A stretch of 14,595 nt of DNA from Spirochaetaceae bacterium (GTDB lineage: Bacteria; Spirochaetota; Spirochaetia; Treponematales; Breznakiellaceae): NCBI GenBank assembly GCA_031275595.1, contig JAISOO010000049.1, positions 1 to 14,595 on the forward strand, written 5' to 3'. Under the pieces are notes generated by a model. The model saw nothing but the letters and a program-made list of their open reading frames with translations, was not told the origin of the DNA and made no database searches. Below are positions 1-6,197 of the stretch, one piece after another (positions within the stretch are counted from its first letter, which is position 1; each line of letters starts with the position of its first letter). The position numbers were made by a program, and so were the translations under genes.

Positions 1-1108
1 GGGGATAGGAAAAATCGGCCCCGTATAGTTCTATTTGCTGTGCCCCCAGGGTATCAGCCAGGGACAGCGCCGCATAGGTAACGTTACCCCCGGAGGTATC
101 CACCGCGGGAAAAGAACGCCAAAACCGGGAGATATACCGGGTCAGGGGATGTCCGCTTGAAAAAAAACGGAGGTTTTTTGAACAGGCTGCCACCGCCGGG
201 GGGCTTGCCAGATCCAGAAACAGGGGGATGTGGCTTGGAAGCCCTCCCATAAAGTGATAATAGCTGATATGCTGGCAGTCAATGGAAACGACCGCGTCCG
301 GTTCCACCCCCGCGGCAAGGAGGCTCGGCAGGGAAGTATCGGTAGCTATCAGGTAACAAGCTTCCCGCCGCCGGATAAGTTCCGGAAGCTGTACGTCCAG
401 GGAAGGACCGGCGGCGCTGATAGCGGCGTGACGGATCGGCGGGATTGGGGGAGCCTTCTGTTCCGCCCGGAAGAGGTTTCGGATAATATTTGAAAACCAC
501 CGTTTTCCAAAATAGGCCTGGACCGAATAATCTCCCTTGACCCGTTCAATGGCCCGGGTAAAGGCGTCACCGGCCTCGTTGAACCTGGCCTGATCAAACC
601 CGGTCCTGGTCCGCAGGGGCAGGACCCGGATGCCCCCGTATAAAACCGGCTGATAGACCTGGGGGATATACGTTTCCAAAGCCGGCGGGGAAACATCCGC
701 CAAGAGGCGAAACCGGGAATCGTTAAAGATATGAATGTATTCTTGGGAACTTAACAATTCCGCGATGCCGTTCAGATCATAATCCACCACCAAAACCCGG
801 TATATATCCTTCCGTTCCAGGGCCGCCTCAATATGATATCCGCCTCCGAGACCGAAAAAAATCAGGAACCCCTCATCGGCCGTTGTAGAAACCAGCCGCC
901 TCCCTTCTTTTTGGGGATCCACCAGGGAGTGAAGGGGATGGGCTGCCCCGGATGCATCTATCAGGGCGGGAACCTGGGCCCCGGAACGGGCGGTGAGGAA
1001 TTTATACCGCCCCAGGGTTGTTTCCGCCGTGGTAAGCCGGGAACAAAGCTCTGGATCCGAAACCGAAAGGGCCAGAAGATTCCGCTCAAAAAAATATCGT
1101 TTATCCAT
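1..1108 (-). CDS. Maf/MptE-like (DUF115) motility-associated glycosyltransferase-family protein, C-terminus cut by window edge
   Basis: Reading the minus strand from the ATG at 1108-1106 gives 369 codons with no stop up to the window edge, so the C-terminus is missing. Near the N-terminus (about residues 84-96) is the segment FFGLGGGYHIEAAL, the Gly-rich nucleotide-binding-like loop typical of Maf proteins. It is followed by a VLVVDYD strand (105-111). The DUF115 signature AAGPSLD lies at about 232-238 and GVEPDAVVSID at about 267-277. These features define the Maf/MptE-like family. Maf proteins in other motile bacteria are linked to flagellin glycosylation, and some DUF115 relatives are pterin diphosphokinases. 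The start overlaps the stop of the upstream Maf-like gene by 8 nt (ATGGATAA), with a GGGAG Shine-Dalgarno (SD)-like sequence just before it, so translational coupling is likely. The two neighbours are paralogues in general build but clearly diverged. Family assignment is firm; the substrate is unknown. Confidence 0.85.
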   Translation of the reverse strand, partial: MDKRYFFERNLLALSVSDPELCSRLTTAETTLGRYKFLTARSGAQVPALIDASGAAHPLHSLVDPQKEGRRLVSTTADEGFLIFFGLGGGYHIEAALERKDIYRVLVVDYDLNGIAELLSSQEYIHIFNDSRFRLLADVSPPALETYIPQVYQPVLYGGIRVLPLRTRTGFDQARFNEAGDAFTRAIERVKGDYSVQAYFGKRWFSNIIRNLFRAEQKAPPIPPIRHAAISAAGPSLDVQLPELIRRREACYLIATDTSLPSLLAAGVEPDAVVSIDCQHISYYHFMGGLPSHIPLFLDLASPPAVAACSKNLRFFSSGHPLTRYISRFWRSFPAVDTSGGNVTYAALSLADTLGAQQIELYGADFSYP

Positions 1109-2648
1109 TCCGGTATCTCCCTGAAAAGTAGGGTCCCGCCAGGGAACGGATAACTTTTTTTAAGATCCGGGGCGAGGGTTCTTTTTCGTCCGCAAGGAGG
1201 AGGGGGGATAACTCTCCGGTAATGATTGGGGCGAAACCAGGGTCAGACAGCGCCTGCAGCAGGGTTTCCAGGGCGTGTTCCGCAGGAAAGGAAGGTTTTG
1301 TCCGCACCGGGGGGGGTAATATCCCGCCTTTCAGGGCGGAGTTGCCGATTTTCCCTCCGGAGGAGTTCCCGGTCTTTGCTGCCGGCACCTTTTCCCCAGG
1401 ACCGGAAAGGCCCGGTTTTCCCTCATCTGTCAGGGAATTAAAAACCGGGTTGTTGTTTCCCAGGGTATGGAGCCGTTTGGGATAAGTTTCTAACTGCCGG
1501 CTGAACCAGGCGGCATAGATTCCGTGATTTCCCGAACCGGCGATAGCCCCGGCCCGGACAAAGGTTTCCGAATAAAGAGGATGAAACCGGGAAGCTCCCA
1601 GTTCAAGGAGACGGTTAAAGCTGTAGGGCCGGGCATGGGTACGGAGGTCCCGATGGGAAAGATCCGTACCGGCAATAAAAATCTCTCCATGGGTAAGGGC
1701 GAGGGCAAGTTCCAGGGCAGCGGCGGCCACCGTGCCCCGGGAGGGCAGCGGTACAAAAGGAATGGACATACTTTTCAGGATCAGATTTTGCCAGACACTG
1801 CCGTCGCTTAACACCAGGACGGGCAGTTCTCCGCATTGGGAGGGGAGGAACGCATTCAGGGTTACGGCCAGGGCCGGGGGGGGGTCTCGTAAAGCCCCCC
1901 GAAGATGGGCCGCCGCCCATCCCCCTCCGTCGGTACTTATGATGAGATCAGGCCGGATCCCTCCGGCTGCCAAGGCCGCTGCCGATGAAGCGGCTGCCAG
2001 GATCCCCAGGGTTTCCCTTTGTTTCCACTTTCGGATCAGGGGGATGGTTTCCTCCAGGCTCGGCCCTGCCCCGGTAATGAGCACCGGGATCGATGACGGG
2101 ACCGGTTCCAGGACTTGCCGGAACAGTTTGAGATTTTTAAAGACATTTTTAAACCATCTTTGGCCAAAGCCCTTAACGGTCCTCGCGTTGGCGTCGACCC
2201 ATTTGATAAACTCAGCGGCCCCGGAAAGAAGCCTGAGATATTCCTCGCCGTAAGCGGTTAGGGAAGGCCGCCATTCGATAAGTCCGATAAACCGGGCCTC
2301 AATATCAGGGATCTCTTCTTCCAAAAATTGTTGAGCCGGAATACCCGTTCCGGGACTCCATACCGCGTCCGCTTCCAGGGTTTGATCTCCGCTGGTTTCC
2401 GGGCTTATAAAAAAATCCGAAATATGCAGCACAATAATTTTCGCCAGGGGATGATTTTTCCGTAATATCGGAACCATATAGCCCATTCCCGGTTCGATAA
2501 GAATAAAAAAACGGATGTTTTCCCGAAATTTAAGGGCATTGATATATTTTTCCGCTTCCATACGGGGGTTATACCGGGAATGTAACGACTGCTCTCCGGC
2601 GTATACTGTAGGCGCCCCGCTTCCGGTAGGGACCAGCCGTTCCTGCAT
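1101..2648 (-). CDS. Maf/MptE-like (DUF115) motility-associated glycosyltransferase-family protein
   Basis: This 515-residue protein has no visible signal peptide or membrane segment and is probably cytosolic. Residues 51-63 (IEPGMGYMVPILR) correspond to the Gly-rich loop of Maf proteins. The DUF115 core follows: ITGAGPSLEE at about 191-200, then IRPDLIISTDGG at about 231-242. A Gly/Pro/Ser/Lys-rich stretch at about 400-460 looks like a flexible insert or linker before the C-terminal helix. It starts 2 nt after the stop of the 112-residue gene and its stop overlaps the start of the next maf-like gene, so it sits inside an operon and is probably translationally coupled. No strong SD precedes the ATG. 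An internal ATG at codon 30 is possible but not better supported. Two C:G homopolymers (C9 at 1884-1876 and C8 at 1316-1309 on the coding strand) lie in frame. A role in modifying flagellin or another surface protein is inferred from the family, not shown here. Confidence 0.85.
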   Translation of the reverse strand: MQERLVPTGSGAPTVYAGEQSLHSRYNPRMEAEKYINALKFRENIRFFILIEPGMGYMVPILRKNHPLAKIIVLHISDFFISPETSGDQTLEADAVWSPGTGIPAQQFLEEEIPDIEARFIGLIEWRPSLTAYGEEYLRLLSGAAEFIKWVDANARTVKGFGQRWFKNVFKNLKLFRQVLEPVPSSIPVLITGAGPSLEETIPLIRKWKQRETLGILAAASSAAALAAGGIRPDLIISTDGGGWAAAHLRGALRDPPPALAVTLNAFLPSQCGELPVLVLSDGSVWQNLILKSMSIPFVPLPSRGTVAAAALELALALTHGEIFIAGTDLSHRDLRTHARPYSFNRLLELGASRFHPLYSETFVRAGAIAGSGNHGIYAAWFSRQLETYPKRLHTLGNNNPVFNSLTDEGKPGLSGPGEKVPAAKTGNSSGGKIGNSALKGGILPPPVRTKPSFPAEHALETLLQALSDPGFAPIITGELSPLLLADEKEPSPRILKKVIRSLAGPYFSGRYRNG

Positions 2649-2650
2649 GG

Positions 2651-2989
2651 TTACAGATAGGGCCTTAGGATCTCAAAAGCCCCTTCGGGACTTTCCGACT
2701 CAAAGAACAAAAAGACTTCTGTATTGAGGGTCCTTGAAATTCTATGGGCAAGTAATTCTTTATCAATGGAAGAGGGGAACAAAATCAGACAATAGAAGGG
2801 AGGGAGGGGCATGGTCAGGGCGAAAGAAGCGGTCATGGAGGCAACCTCATCGTTAAAGTCCCGGTACTCCGTATTTTCCGGTATTTCAAAGATGATCCCC
2901 CCAAAGACCCCATAGGCCCTATGGCATTGAATAAGTTCTTCTTCTATTTGCCGGATAACCCGGGAAGCGGCTTTACTTAAAAGCCCCAT
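2651..2989 (-). CDS. Small conserved-looking protein of unknown function (112 aa)
   Basis: I do not recognise the family. The protein is soluble-looking, with an N-terminal amphipathic helix (residues 1-24, with KAASRVIRQIEEEL) and then alternating beta-like hydrophobic stretches: YGVFGGIIFEIP, FYCLILFPSS and TEVFLFFES. This pattern suggests a compact alpha/beta domain. The ATG at 2989 lies 1 nt after the stop of the acidic 761-residue gene, and the stop is 2 nt before the first maf-like gene. It is therefore very likely co-transcribed and coupled with both. Normal codon use and this tight packing support a real gene. Function can only be guessed as something shared with the Maf-like proteins or the acidic protein. 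Confidence 0.75.
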   Translation of the reverse strand: MGLLSKAASRVIRQIEEELIQCHRAYGVFGGIIFEIPENTEYRDFNDEVASMTASFALTMPLPPFYCLILFPSSIDKELLAHRISRTLNTEVFLFFESESPEGAFEILRPYL

Positions 2990-2990
2990 T

Positions 2991-5276
2991 TTAGACTAGA
3001 CCTAATTCCTCAAAAAGTTTTTTGTAGGTATCGTAATATTCCGATCGGGCAAATTCCTCAATTTTTTCTTCCGGCAGGGATTCCAAAAGCTGATCCATAT
3101 AAGAAAGGACCACCTTCAACTCCTGTTTAAGGTTATCCGGAACATTCGGCTGTTCCGATGCCGCTCCGATAGCTTCCCCCTTGTCAGGATACTGGGCAAG
3201 CGGTTCTTCCTGGGTGGTTTCATCTATAACCACGGCATTGTCAAAAGCAAGCTGGGAATCATCGGCTTCCACCACAAAATCTTCGGGAACAACCTGGGCG
3301 AAATTTTCTTCTTCTACGAAGGATCCGTCTTCAACCGCTTCCTGGGCTTCTTCCACGTCGGACAAGAGATCCTGGGATAATTCGTTGGAATCGAAATCTC
3401 CCTCGGGTATATCGATGGATATTTCTTCCGGGGCTTCCTCGGAAAACTCCAAAACCTCCTCCCCTTCGTTCGGAAGCTCCAGGGATTCTTCCAGCTCAAG
3501 GTCAAGGGAGATTGATTCCAGGGATGGCTCCTGAATGGGATTTTCTACCACATCCCCGGAGAGATCCGGTTCGTCAATAACCGCGTTGGATAAGTCAAGG
3601 ATTTCTTCGTCAAAGCCGTTTTCCGCCGGGGCAGCCTCATCAAGATACCTGGTATCATCCGGGGCCGGGGTCATGGGCTCCACCCCTTCATGCTGAAGCA
3701 TCTGCAATTCCGGGGAAGCCTCCAGCGGGGGGAGTTCTTCCGGGAGGGTTTCTTCTTCCGGAGTATACTCAAAACCCAAGGGTAGGGAGATGGGCTCGTC
3801 GGAAATATCTATATCGATGGAATCAATAAAATCGTCCTCCGGTTCCTCCAAAACGTCCGGTACGGCCGCGTCTTCCTCGGGAGCCGGAGGGCTTATGTCC
3901 GATTCCGCCGAACCTGTGAAATCCAGATCCACAGCGGTTTCTTCCTGAAGGGGGGAGGCATCCTCTGTCTCAGATCCAAATTCCAGGGATAAGGAATCAT
4001 CCTCCAGAGAAACATCGGGCAATAATTCCGCTTCCGCTATTTCCGTGCCTTCTTCGGGAAATTCTTCCTGAACCGTGGGGGGTTCTTCCGGTAAAAGATC
4101 CTCTTCAAAGAGATCTTCCGATGCGGAGAGGTCCACATCCTCGGAAACGGAAAAATCCCCTGAGGCGTCAAAGGAAATTTCATCGGGAAAGGCTTCTTCC
4201 GTATCAATACCGGCCGTTTCGCCTGGGGCCTCCTCTGGGGAAGATTCTTCGGTAAGAAAATCCGGCGGTTCCTGGGGTTTCTCGGCAGGTTCCGGAACAT
4301 CTTCCCCGGTTGTTTCAATTTTATCCTCCGGAATCAGATCCTCCGCCGTACTTTCGGCGGCATCGGCGCCGACTTCTTCGGTAAAACTTGCGGTATTAAG
4401 GATATTATCAAGTTCAGCCCCGGTAAGGGAAAGCTTTTCATCTTCCTCTTTTTCATCCAGAAAACCATCCCCGGGGCCCGGTTCATCCCGCAAAGAGGTA
4501 CTCCTGAGTCCCGAGAGCTCCCGCTTAAGGCTGGATATTTCCGTCTTGATCGAGGCGAGTTCATCGGCGATCTTCATCAGGAGTTGGGTGGATAAATCCA
4601 ATTCGGGTTTTTTATTTTCCGGAACTTTCTCCCGGGGAGCCGGGGGTTCCGTCTGTTCCGTTTCTACAGCCGCCTTCTCAGCCCGGGGCGCGGTTGAAGC
4701 GCCGTCCAGATCCCCCGGTACATCTCCAGGAAAATCCTCCATGAATATGTCGGCCAAAGCGTCCCCCCCCTTCGGGGCCGTTTCGGACGCCTTCGGCGGT
4801 TCCATGGAAGGGGGGAGATCCTCAAAATCCAAGCGGTCTTGATCGGCCGTTTGCGCTCCTTCCCCCGGATCGATACCGGAAATATCAAAAAGATCGTCAA
4901 GATCATCCAGGATTTTGTCATCACTGTCCGGGCTCAGTGCCACGGTATCATCTGTTTCATCACGGGAAAGGGCATTTTCGTCAATGGAAAAATCAAAATC
5001 CGGCAGGTCCTCTATATCGGGAACAAAAAGATCCTCCTCGGTTTCCATTTTGGTATCAATACCCGAAGATTTTTCCTGCTCAGGAAAAATTTCTTCTTCA
5101 AAATCCGGCAGATCTTCTATGTCAGGTATGATTTCCTCGATACCTTGATTCTCGTTAAGTTCGGAAGAAAGGTCCTGGGGTTCACTTTTTACCCATACCC
5201 CATACTCATCAAGTTCATCGGAAGAACCGATAGAACCACGGTCGGAATATATAGATGGTTTTTTTTCACTTGCCAT
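2991..5276 (-). CDS. Large, highly acidic low-complexity protein with short coiled coil and distinct C-terminal domain (761 aa)
   Basis: The function is not recognised. The protein is dominated by Glu, Asp, Pro and Ser and should be strongly negative and largely disordered. The motif PDIEDLPDF occurs twice (residues 51-59 and 86-94). A predicted coiled coil, roughly residues 227-259 with heptad-like leucines and isoleucines (LLMKIADELASIKTEISSLK), breaks the acidic regions. The last 51 residues (711-761) are different: helical and mixed in charge, with LKQELKVVLSYMDQLLESL and YYDTYKKLFEELGLV. That looks like a folded docking or oligomerisation domain. There is no signal peptide or membrane segment, so it is probably cytosolic. 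The start is well supported: GAGGGGAG at 5290-5283 lies 6 nt before the ATG. It heads the operon with the 112-aa gene and the two maf-like genes. A scaffold or chaperone-like role for the downstream enzymes is inference. Frame integrity over 2.3 kb argues for a real gene. Confidence 0.85.
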   Translation of the reverse strand: MASEKKPSIYSDRGSIGSSDELDEYGVWVKSEPQDLSSELNENQGIEEIIPDIEDLPDFEEEIFPEQEKSSGIDTKMETEEDLFVPDIEDLPDFDFSIDENALSRDETDDTVALSPDSDDKILDDLDDLFDISGIDPGEGAQTADQDRLDFEDLPPSMEPPKASETAPKGGDALADIFMEDFPGDVPGDLDGASTAPRAEKAAVETEQTEPPAPREKVPENKKPELDLSTQLLMKIADELASIKTEISSLKRELSGLRSTSLRDEPGPGDGFLDEKEEDEKLSLTGAELDNILNTASFTEEVGADAAESTAEDLIPEDKIETTGEDVPEPAEKPQEPPDFLTEESSPEEAPGETAGIDTEEAFPDEISFDASGDFSVSEDVDLSASEDLFEEDLLPEEPPTVQEEFPEEGTEIAEAELLPDVSLEDDSLSLEFGSETEDASPLQEETAVDLDFTGSAESDISPPAPEEDAAVPDVLEEPEDDFIDSIDIDISDEPISLPLGFEYTPEEETLPEELPPLEASPELQMLQHEGVEPMTPAPDDTRYLDEAAPAENGFDEEILDLSNAVIDEPDLSGDVVENPIQEPSLESISLDLELEESLELPNEGEEVLEFSEEAPEEISIDIPEGDFDSNELSQDLLSDVEEAQEAVEDGSFVEEENFAQVVPEDFVVEADDSQLAFDNAVVIDETTQEEPLAQYPDKGEAIGAASEQPNVPDNLKQELKVVLSYMDQLLESLPEEKIEEFARSEYYDTYKKLFEELGLV

Positions 5277-5290
5277 GACCTGCTCCCCTC
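5277..5290 (-). promoter_or_regulatory. Strong Shine-Dalgarno for the 761-aa gene
   Basis: Read on the minus strand, GAGGGGAG is followed by a 6-nt spacer and then the ATG at 5276. It is one of the better ribosome sites in the window and fixes this start, in contrast to several genes here that have no recognisable site. Confidence 0.7.
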
Positions 5291-5301
5291 AATTGGTACA
5301 T

Positions 5302-5331
5302 ATTATCCGAGGCTGTTTCAAAATCAACCAA
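5302..5331 (-). promoter_or_regulatory. Candidate sigma70-type promoter for the acidic protein/maf-like operon
   Basis: On the minus strand a GATAAT -10 (5307-5302, 5 of 6 to consensus) has a weak TTGGTT -35 (5331-5326) at 18-nt spacing. A start about 7 nt downstream of the -10 would give a short leader that includes the SD at 5290-5283. The -35 lies in the loop of a hairpin (5314-5342). The -10 is reasonable and the -35 poor. Confidence 0.35.
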
Positions 5332-5342
5332 GTTTTGGAACA
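5309..5342. repeat. Palindrome-containing repeat unit (GAGGCTGTTTCAAAA) upstream of the acidic protein gene
   Basis: The 15-mer GAGGCTGTTTCAAAA at 5309-5323 recurs in direct orientation at 5636-5650. Here it forms a hairpin: TGTTTCAAAA (5314-5323) pairs with TTTTGGAACA (5333-5342), 9 of 10 plus one G.T pair, with a 9-nt loop. The sequence resembles the arms of the 117-nt element downstream (GAGGCTTTCCCAAAAC), so it may be a solitary or decayed arm of the same family. Confidence 0.6.
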
Positions 5343-5504
5343 TACTCATACTTATATCCCGAATATCGACATTCTTTTGCCCTTCATGTAGTTTTTTTAG
5401 AAAACTCACCCTGAAAGGGCCTCAATAGAGCCCCACTCCAAACCGAAGGTTTGGCGATTGGCTCATCATAACAAAATAAACCGAATTTTGGAATCGGTTC
5501 CCTT
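5343..5504. other. Intergenic stretch with small hairpins, no gene
   Basis: No plausible coding sequence is present. It holds a run of small perfect hairpins with GAA loops: CCCT-GAA-AGGG at 5409-5419 and CCAAACC-GAA-GGTTTGG at 5438-5454. A looser pairing of AACCGA with TCGGTT lies around 5479-5499. GCCTCAATA at 5419-5427 is the exact inverse of TATTGAGGC at 5632-5640, so it brackets the repeat element between them. Confidence 0.5.
5438..5454. repeat. Perfect 7-bp hairpin with GAA loop
   Basis: CCAAACC (5438-5444) and GGTTTGG (5448-5454) are perfect inverse complements around GAA. It has no T-run and is not a terminator. It resembles the CGAACC-TTC-GGTTCG hairpin (12211-12225) that accompanies the other copy of the 117-nt element. 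Confidence 0.6.
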
Positions 5505-5635
5505 AATATAGAGGCTTTCCCAAAACTCGGTTAGTTTTTGGAAAGGCTTTCGAAAAAGCGGTCTAAAGCCCGCTTTTCCCCATAAATCCAAGGTTGCTTT
5601 CCCAAAAACTGAAGTTTTGGGAAAGCCTTTATATT
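5505..5635 (-). repeat. Dispersed palindromic element, copy A (three hairpins, 22-bp terminal inverted repeats)
   Basis: The 117-nt core 5511-5627 is the reverse complement of 12255-12371: 101 of 117 positions match without gaps, and one hairpin of 31 nt is identical. In the orientation of copy B the order is: hairpin P1 (5626-5596, 12-bp stem), hairpin P2 (5577-5554, 8-bp stem, or 10 bp with one G.U) and hairpin P3 (5545-5515, 12 of 13 bp). The ends form 22-bp inverted repeats (5505-5526 and 5614-5635) that match at 21 of 22 positions, starting AATATAGAGGC on the left. The element lies between divergent genes. It has no transposase, and no target-site duplication is obvious. A REP/MITE-like dispersed element is the best description. 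Confidence 0.85.
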
Positions 5636-5638
5636 GAG

Positions 5639-5669
5639 GCTGTTTCAAAACCTCGAGGTTTGAAACAGC
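5639..5669. repeat. 31-nt near-perfect palindrome next to copy A
   Basis: GCTGTTTCAAAACCTC and GAGGTTTGAAACAGC face each other with a single unpaired A and almost no loop (centre CTCGAG). An outer 8-bp inverted repeat, AAGGTTGC (5590-5597) and GCAACCTT (5668-5675), encloses this palindrome together with hairpin P1 of copy A. This suggests a three-way junction or cruciform. There is no T-run. It repeats the 15-mer found at 5309-5323. Confidence 0.75.
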
Positions 5670-5675
5670 AACCTT

Positions 5676-5762
5676 AGATTATCTTAATGTTAGCCTAGAG
5701 GTTTTCCCATTGTCAATGAATATTCCTTAAGAATAGCAAGAAAGCAGCCGTAAATCAAAGTA
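5676..5762. other. Leader region of the FtsB-like gene
   Basis: This AT-rich stretch should hold the promoter of the plus-strand gene. A TTGTCA -35-like hexamer is at 5710-5715 inside a CATTG/CAATG inverted repeat, but no convincing -10 follows at 16-18 nt. No SD precedes the ATG at 5763. Confidence 0.3.
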
Positions 5763-6197
5763 ATGCGCTCCCTAAAATATCTCATCGCCCTTTGGATTAC
5801 CATAACGCTTTATACCCTGACTTCAATTTTCATCGGAGATATCGGGTTTTCAGCATACCGGGATCTCAGCCGGGAACGGGATAAACAAAAATTAAATATA
5901 GAAACCCTCAGAGAAAGAAACAAAGCCTTGGAAGGTCTGCGGGATGCCCTCTTGTACGATTCGGATACCATCGCGGTATATGCCCGGGATCTGGGATTCG
6001 GCCGGAACGACGAAACCTTTATCCGTATAGTAGGTTTAGAGGAAAAGGTCAAACAGCCCGCCGCCGCGGGGGAGCTTGCACCCATCGTCCTGGGGGAACA
6101 TATTCCCGACCGGATCCTCCGTTTCATCGCCTTTTATACCGGGATGGGAATAATTGCCCTTTTAGGGCTCTTTGATTTTTTGCGCCGCCGGTCTTAG
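5763..6197 (+). CDS. Septum formation initiator family protein (FtsB/DivIC-like)
   Basis: The 144-residue protein has the FtsB/DivIC plan: a short cytoplasmic N-terminus, one membrane helix (about 5-27), a coiled coil (about 33-62, rich in Arg/Glu/Leu) and then the family's ARDLGFGRNDETFIRI segment (74-89). That segment corresponds to the conserved motif after the coiled coil in FtsB/DivIC. The family links early and late division proteins and acts in the inner membrane at the septum. Unusually, a second hydrophobic segment (about 119-139) ends in RRRS, so both ends may be cytoplasmic. Typical FtsB proteins have one membrane pass and are about 100 residues long. The gene has no SD, is divergent from the acidic protein operon with a palindrome-rich 486-nt gap, and its stop overlaps the stop of the opposing gene. 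Family fairly sure; which orthologue is not. Confidence 0.75.
   Translation: MRSLKYLIALWITITLYTLTSIFIGDIGFSAYRDLSRERDKQKLNIETLRERNKALEGLRDALLYDSDTIAVYARDLGFGRNDETFIRIVGLEEKVKQPAAAGELAPIVLGEHIPDRILRFIAFYTGMGIIALLGLFDFLRRRS

Noticed and set aside
4075..4842. Long plus-strand open frame (255 codons, very Ser-rich) opposite the acidic protein
   Set aside because: It is the mirror of Glu/Asp/Ser-rich codons on the other strand; its composition is only Ser/Lys/Gly and it has no SD or domain.
5277..5762. CRISPR-like array or tRNA gene in the palindrome-rich intergenic region
   Set aside because: Repeats are not regularly spaced with unique spacers, and no cloverleaf with a T-arm or anticodon arm can be drawn.
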